This document shows positions 61,112 to 64,000 of a stretch of 64,000 nucleotides of DNA, in pieces (position 1 is the stretch's first letter; each line of letters starts with the position of its first letter). The notes beneath the pieces are model-generated. The model ran no database searches, had not been told where the DNA came from, and saw only the letters and a list, made by a program, of their open reading frames with translations. Source of the DNA: Polynucleobacter corsicus (GTDB lineage Bacteria; Pseudomonadota; Gammaproteobacteria; Burkholderiales; Burkholderiaceae). The stretch is from contig NZ_CP061314.1 in assembly GCF_018688255.1 (NCBI RefSeq), positions 930,001-994,000 of the forward strand. Direction: 5' to 3'. A program made the position numbers and the translations under genes.

Positions 61112-63558
61112 TGGCAATTAAAAAAACTCCAGGTAGCGCAGACTCTACAGATCAAGCTGACTTGTTTGCGGGCGACCCAATTGAAATGAATATCGTCGAA
61201 GTGGATAAGCCCATTTCAGCTCAGGCAGGTGGACCCAATGATCCACATGATCCAAAAAAGATTGAGCTCAATGAGGATGACAAAGACAGCCTCACACTAG
61301 CAGTCTATGCTGAACGCGCTTACTTAGATTACGCCATTAGTGTCGTCAAAGGTCGCGCATTGCCAGATGTTTCAGATGGTCAAAAGCCGGTTCAACGCCG
61401 CATTTTGTTCTCGATGAGTGAGATGGGTTTGCGTGCTGATGCGAAGCCGGTCAAGAGTGCTCGTGTAGTCGGTGATGTACTAGGTAAATTCCATCCGCAT
61501 GGCGATCAATCTGCCTATGACGCATTAGTGCGTCTTGCCCAGAGCTTCTCATTACGTTACCCATTGATTGATGGTCAGGGTAACTTTGGTTCCCGTGATG
61601 GTGATGGTGCAGCAGCAATGCGTTACACCGAAGCGCGTTTAACAAAAATTGCTGGTTTGTTGTTAAGTGAGATTGATGAAGGTACGGTCGATTTTGCGCC
61701 GAACTACGATGGATCCTTTCAGGAGCCTAAGTTGTTACCAGCACGCTTACCTTTTGTTCTATTGAACGGCGCATCAGGTATTGCGGTGGGTATGGCAACG
61801 GAGATTCCTTCGCATAATCTACGCGAAGTGGCTAGTGCAGCAATTGCCTTGATGAAGTCTCCGAAGATGAGTACTTCAGAGTTATTAGAAATCATACCTG
61901 GCCCGGACTATCCTGGTGGCGGCCAAATTATTTCTTCTGCAACTGAAATTGCGCAGATTTATGAAGCGGGTCGCGGTAGTTTAAAAGTACGTGCGCGCTG
62001 GTCGGTTGAAGAATTAGCTCGTGGCCAGTGGCAGATTGTGGTCAATGAACTACCACCATCAACTTCATCGCAACGCGTATTGCAAGAGATCGAAGAGATT
62101 ACCAATCCTAAAGTCAAGGTTGGTAAAAAAACCTTAACTCCCGAGCAAAGCAATCTTAAATCTACTATTCTGAATGTCCTTGATGGCGTCCGTGATGAGT
62201 CGAGCAAAGATGCGGCTGTCCGTTTGGTATTTGAGCCTAAGAGTAAAAATATTGATGTCAATGAGTTTGCTAATTTATTACTAGCGCATACATCACTAGA
62301 GTCCAATGCACCAATGAACTTGGTCATGATTGGTACTGATGGTCGTCCACGTCAAAAAGGTCTTAAAGAGATTATTGCTGAGTGGATTTCTTTCAGAGTG
62401 GGTACTGTTACAAGGCGTACTCAACACCGTTTAGGCAAGGTGAATGATCGCATGCATATTTTGGAAGGGCGCTTAATCGTTCTTCTGAATATTGATAAGG
62501 TCATTAAGATCATTCGCACTAGTGATGAGCCCAAGGCTGACCTCATAAAAGAGTTCAAGCTGAGTGATCGTCAAGCGGAAGATATCTTAGATATTCGCTT
62601 GCGTCAGTTAGCCCGCCTTGAGGGTATCAAGATTGAGCAAGAGCTGAAAGCGCTCAAGTCTGAGCGTGATGATCTCGAAGGTTTATTACAGAGCGATACC
62701 GTTCTACGTAAACGCATCATCAAAGAAATTGAATCCGACATGAAGGATTTTGGTGATGATCGTCGTACTCTGATTCAGGAAGATAAGCGCGCTGTAGCTG
62801 AGACTAAAGTGTTAGACGAACCAGTTACCGTGATCGTTTCGCAAAAAGGTTGGGTGCGCGTGCGCCAAGGTCATGAACATGATGCAACGCAGTTTGCCTT
62901 CAAAGCGGGCGATGCCTTGTATGGCACATTTGAGTGTCGCACAGTCGATGTGATGCAAGGCTTTGGTAGTGATGGCCGCGTCTATACCGTACCAGTAAGT
63001 GAATTGCCTGGTGCACGTGGAGATGGCTCGCCATTAACGAGTTTTGTGAACTTGGCAGCTGGATCGCAAATGGTTGCTTACTATGCTGGTCAGCCTGATG
63101 ATCTCGTGCTGATTTCTACTAGATCAGGCAACGGCTTCCTGGCAAACGTGGCCGACATGTCCACTCGCAATAAGGCTGGTAAATCGTTTGTTGGTATCGA
63201 CAGTAAATTCCCGGGTGGTGATGCACCTCTCGGAGCCGCTAAGGTCACGGCAGGCATGAAGCAGGTAGCCTGCTTATCTGAAAGCTCTAAGTTATTAGTA
63301 TTCCCGCTCGATGAGCTTAAACGCTTACCGACTGGTGGTAAAGGTGTCATTCTGATGGGCTTGGATGATAAAGAGAAGTTGGCCTCTGCAATTGCGGTTG
63401 GGCCTGATGGCGCTACGTATTCCGGTGCGGGACGAGCTGGTAAACCAACGGAGTTGAGTCTCGATGCGAAAACCTTGAAGTCCTTTGCTGGTAATCGTGC
63501 TCGTAAAGGTCACTTTGTAGAGCCAAGACTTAAAGACGGAAAGCTCACAGCGAACTAA
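61111..63558 (+). CDS. parC: DNA topoisomerase IV subunit A
   Basis: Breakage-reunion subunit of topoisomerase IV. The catalytic Tyr is about residue 172 (AAMRYTEARL), the quinolone-resistance region is around KFHPHGDQSAYDALVRLAQ, and the coiled-coil gate and C-terminal beta-pinwheel domain complete 815 aa. An N-terminal acidic extension of about 50 residues precedes the LAVYAERAYLDYAISVV core; Tyr120 in E. coli marks the offset. The start ATG at 61111 shares a base with the parE stop. Confidence 0.95.
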   Translation: MAIKKTPGSADSTDQADLFAGDPIEMNIVEVDKPISAQAGGPNDPHDPKKIELNEDDKDSLTLAVYAERAYLDYAISVVKGRALPDVSDGQKPVQRRILFSMSEMGLRADAKPVKSARVVGDVLGKFHPHGDQSAYDALVRLAQSFSLRYPLIDGQGNFGSRDGDGAAAMRYTEARLTKIAGLLLSEIDEGTVDFAPNYDGSFQEPKLLPARLPFVLLNGASGIAVGMATEIPSHNLREVASAAIALMKSPKMSTSELLEIIPGPDYPGGGQIISSATEIAQIYEAGRGSLKVRARWSVEELARGQWQIVVNELPPSTSSQRVLQEIEEITNPKVKVGKKTLTPEQSNLKSTILNVLDGVRDESSKDAAVRLVFEPKSKNIDVNEFANLLLAHTSLESNAPMNLVMIGTDGRPRQKGLKEIIAEWISFRVGTVTRRTQHRLGKVNDRMHILEGRLIVLLNIDKVIKIIRTSDEPKADLIKEFKLSDRQAEDILDIRLRQLARLEGIKIEQELKALKSERDDLEGLLQSDTVLRKRIIKEIESDMKDFGDDRRTLIQEDKRAVAETKVLDEPVTVIVSQKGWVRVRQGHEHDATQFAFKAGDALYGTFECRTVDVMQGFGSDGRVYTVPVSELPGARGDGSPLTSFVNLAAGSQMVAYYAGQPDDLVLISTRSGNGFLANVADMSTRNKAGKSFVGIDSKFPGGDAPLGAAKVTAGMKQVACLSESSKLLVFPLDELKRLPTGGKGVILMGLDDKEKLASAIAVGPDGATYSGAGRAGKPTELSLDAKTLKSFAGNRARKGHFVEPRLKDGKLTAN

Positions 63559-63583
63559 GAAGCTAATCTAGCTTTACTGAATT

Positions 63584-63616
63584 AAAAAACCCGGTCAGGA
63601 GTTGATCGGGTTTTTT
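63584..63616. terminator. Terminator after parC, shared with the XdhC-like gene
   Basis: AAAAAACCCGGTCA-GGAGT-TGATCGGGTTTTTT is a long hairpin (one mismatch) with A and T tracts on both sides, between convergent genes. Confidence 0.9.
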
Positions 63617-63624
63617 AATTTACG

Positions 63625-64000
63625 CTAAACCTTCTGAGGTATTGGGACACCGTACTTAACGGCAATCACTTCCGCTAGGATCGATACGGCGATCTCTGGT
63701 GGAGTCAAAGCGCCGATAAATAAACCTACGGGTCCATGAAGACGTTCAACCTGCTCCTGAGTCACATCAAATTCCAGCAGGCGATCTTTACGTTTCTGGG
63801 TATTGATTCTGCTGCCCAGGGCTCCCACATAAAAAGCAGGGGACTTCAATGCCTCCATTAAAGCCATGTCATCAAGCTTAGGGTCATGCGTTAAGGCTAC
63901 AACCGCTGTATGGGAGTCAACCCCAATTTCTAGCAGCACATCATCTGGCATGCCCTTGATAAACTGAATCTGTTCACGATTGATGCCTTCAGCATATTCT
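63625..64000 (-). CDS. XdhC/CoxI-family protein, partial (C-terminal part)
   Basis: The minus-strand frame stays open from the right window edge to a TAG at 63625. It reads EYAEGINREQIQFIKG at the edge and continues MPDDVLLEIGVDSHTAVVAL, then FYVGALGSRINTQKRKDRLL and GPVGLFIGALTPPEIAVSIL. This is the C-terminal Rossmann domain of XdhC/CoxI proteins, which insert or mature the sulfido-molybdenum cofactor of xanthine dehydrogenase-type enzymes. The ATG at 63951 is internal to the family alignment, not the start. The rest lies outside the window. Confidence 0.87.
   Translation of the reverse strand, partial: EYAEGINREQIQFIKGMPDDVLLEIGVDSHTAVVALTHDPKLDDMALMEALKSPAFYVGALGSRINTQKRKDRLLEFDVTQEQVERLHGPVGLFIGALTPPEIAVSILAEVIAVKYGVPIPQKV

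Noticed and set aside
61959..62327. 122-aa minus-strand frame inside parC
   Set aside because: Antisense to conserved ParC sequence, no motif, no start signal.
63951..64000. Start of the XdhC-like gene at the ATG at 63951
   Set aside because: The frame continues to the window edge with family-like residues (EYAEGINREQIQFIKG), so this ATG is internal.

Overview
The window is a gene-dense stretch of a low-to-moderate-GC betaproteobacterial chromosome. Several features point to Burkholderiaceae, most likely Polynucleobacter, judged from remembered gene order and protein style rather than a database search: the odhAB-lpdA-zapE run, the long (about 400 aa) TrpS, the dapA-bamC overlap, the N-terminally extended ThiE, the thiC-thiO-thiS-thiG-thiE order behind a TPP riboswitch, three Bug-type solute-binding proteins, and the parE-parC pair. 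I see no prophage, insertion sequence, CRISPR array or plasmid machinery.

Layout. 1-64: first codons of a minus-strand gene that runs off the left edge. 65-362: leader of sucA. 363-11801 (+): 2-oxoglutarate dehydrogenase complex (sucA, odhB, lpdA), zapE, a PHP phosphatase, trpS, a small methyltransferase, dapA and bamC, closed by a bidirectional terminator. 11872-18662: mixed-strand housekeeping block with a tiny Ala/Pro lipoprotein, ribosomal oxygenase, SlyD-like FKBP, cysE, trmJ, suhB, lpxH, ppiB and a TPR lipoprotein. 18723-25057 (mainly +): cysS, a DNA glycosylase, accA, tilS, a ParE/RelE-type toxin-antitoxin pair on the minus strand, and lysC, followed by tRNA-Ser(GCU).

25310-31606 (-): a tight six-gene catabolic cluster (amidase, Bug binding protein, acyl-CoA synthetase, citrate-synthase-like lyase, two SDR dehydrogenases). 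This is the best candidate in the window for an undescribed pathway. 31767-38711: small and accessory genes, including a 59-aa HTH/zinc-ribbon protein behind tandem repeats, an exported MetX-like hydrolase, a zinc-ribbon Smr-like protein, a YqjD/YqjE/YqjK-like envelope operon, the divergent apt/mtnN adenine-salvage pair, fadD and an outer-membrane protein. 38718-45189: a membrane protein, trhP (YegQ), a FAH-family hydrolase diverging from a ThDP enzyme, a second Bug protein and an unknown protein.

45254-51495: tRNA-Asn(GUU) and the thiamine block (thiD on plus; thiC-thiO-thiS-thiG-thiE on minus under a TPP riboswitch). 51575-59044: a Nudix protein, an intergenic region with two perfect inverted DnaA boxes, tRNA-Arg(CCU), an MFS transporter, an NADP-dependent reductase, gabD, a third Bug protein and a CaiB-type CoA-transferase. 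59123-63558 (+): parE-parC (topoisomerase IV), then a terminator and the C-terminal part of an XdhC-like protein that runs off the right edge.

How the parts fit: the core is central metabolism plus envelope and translation housekeeping. The accessory genes suggest a heterotroph taking up and activating small carboxylates or amides: three Bug proteins without membrane partners, two acyl-CoA ligases, a CoA-transferase, SSADH and a FAH-family hydrolase.
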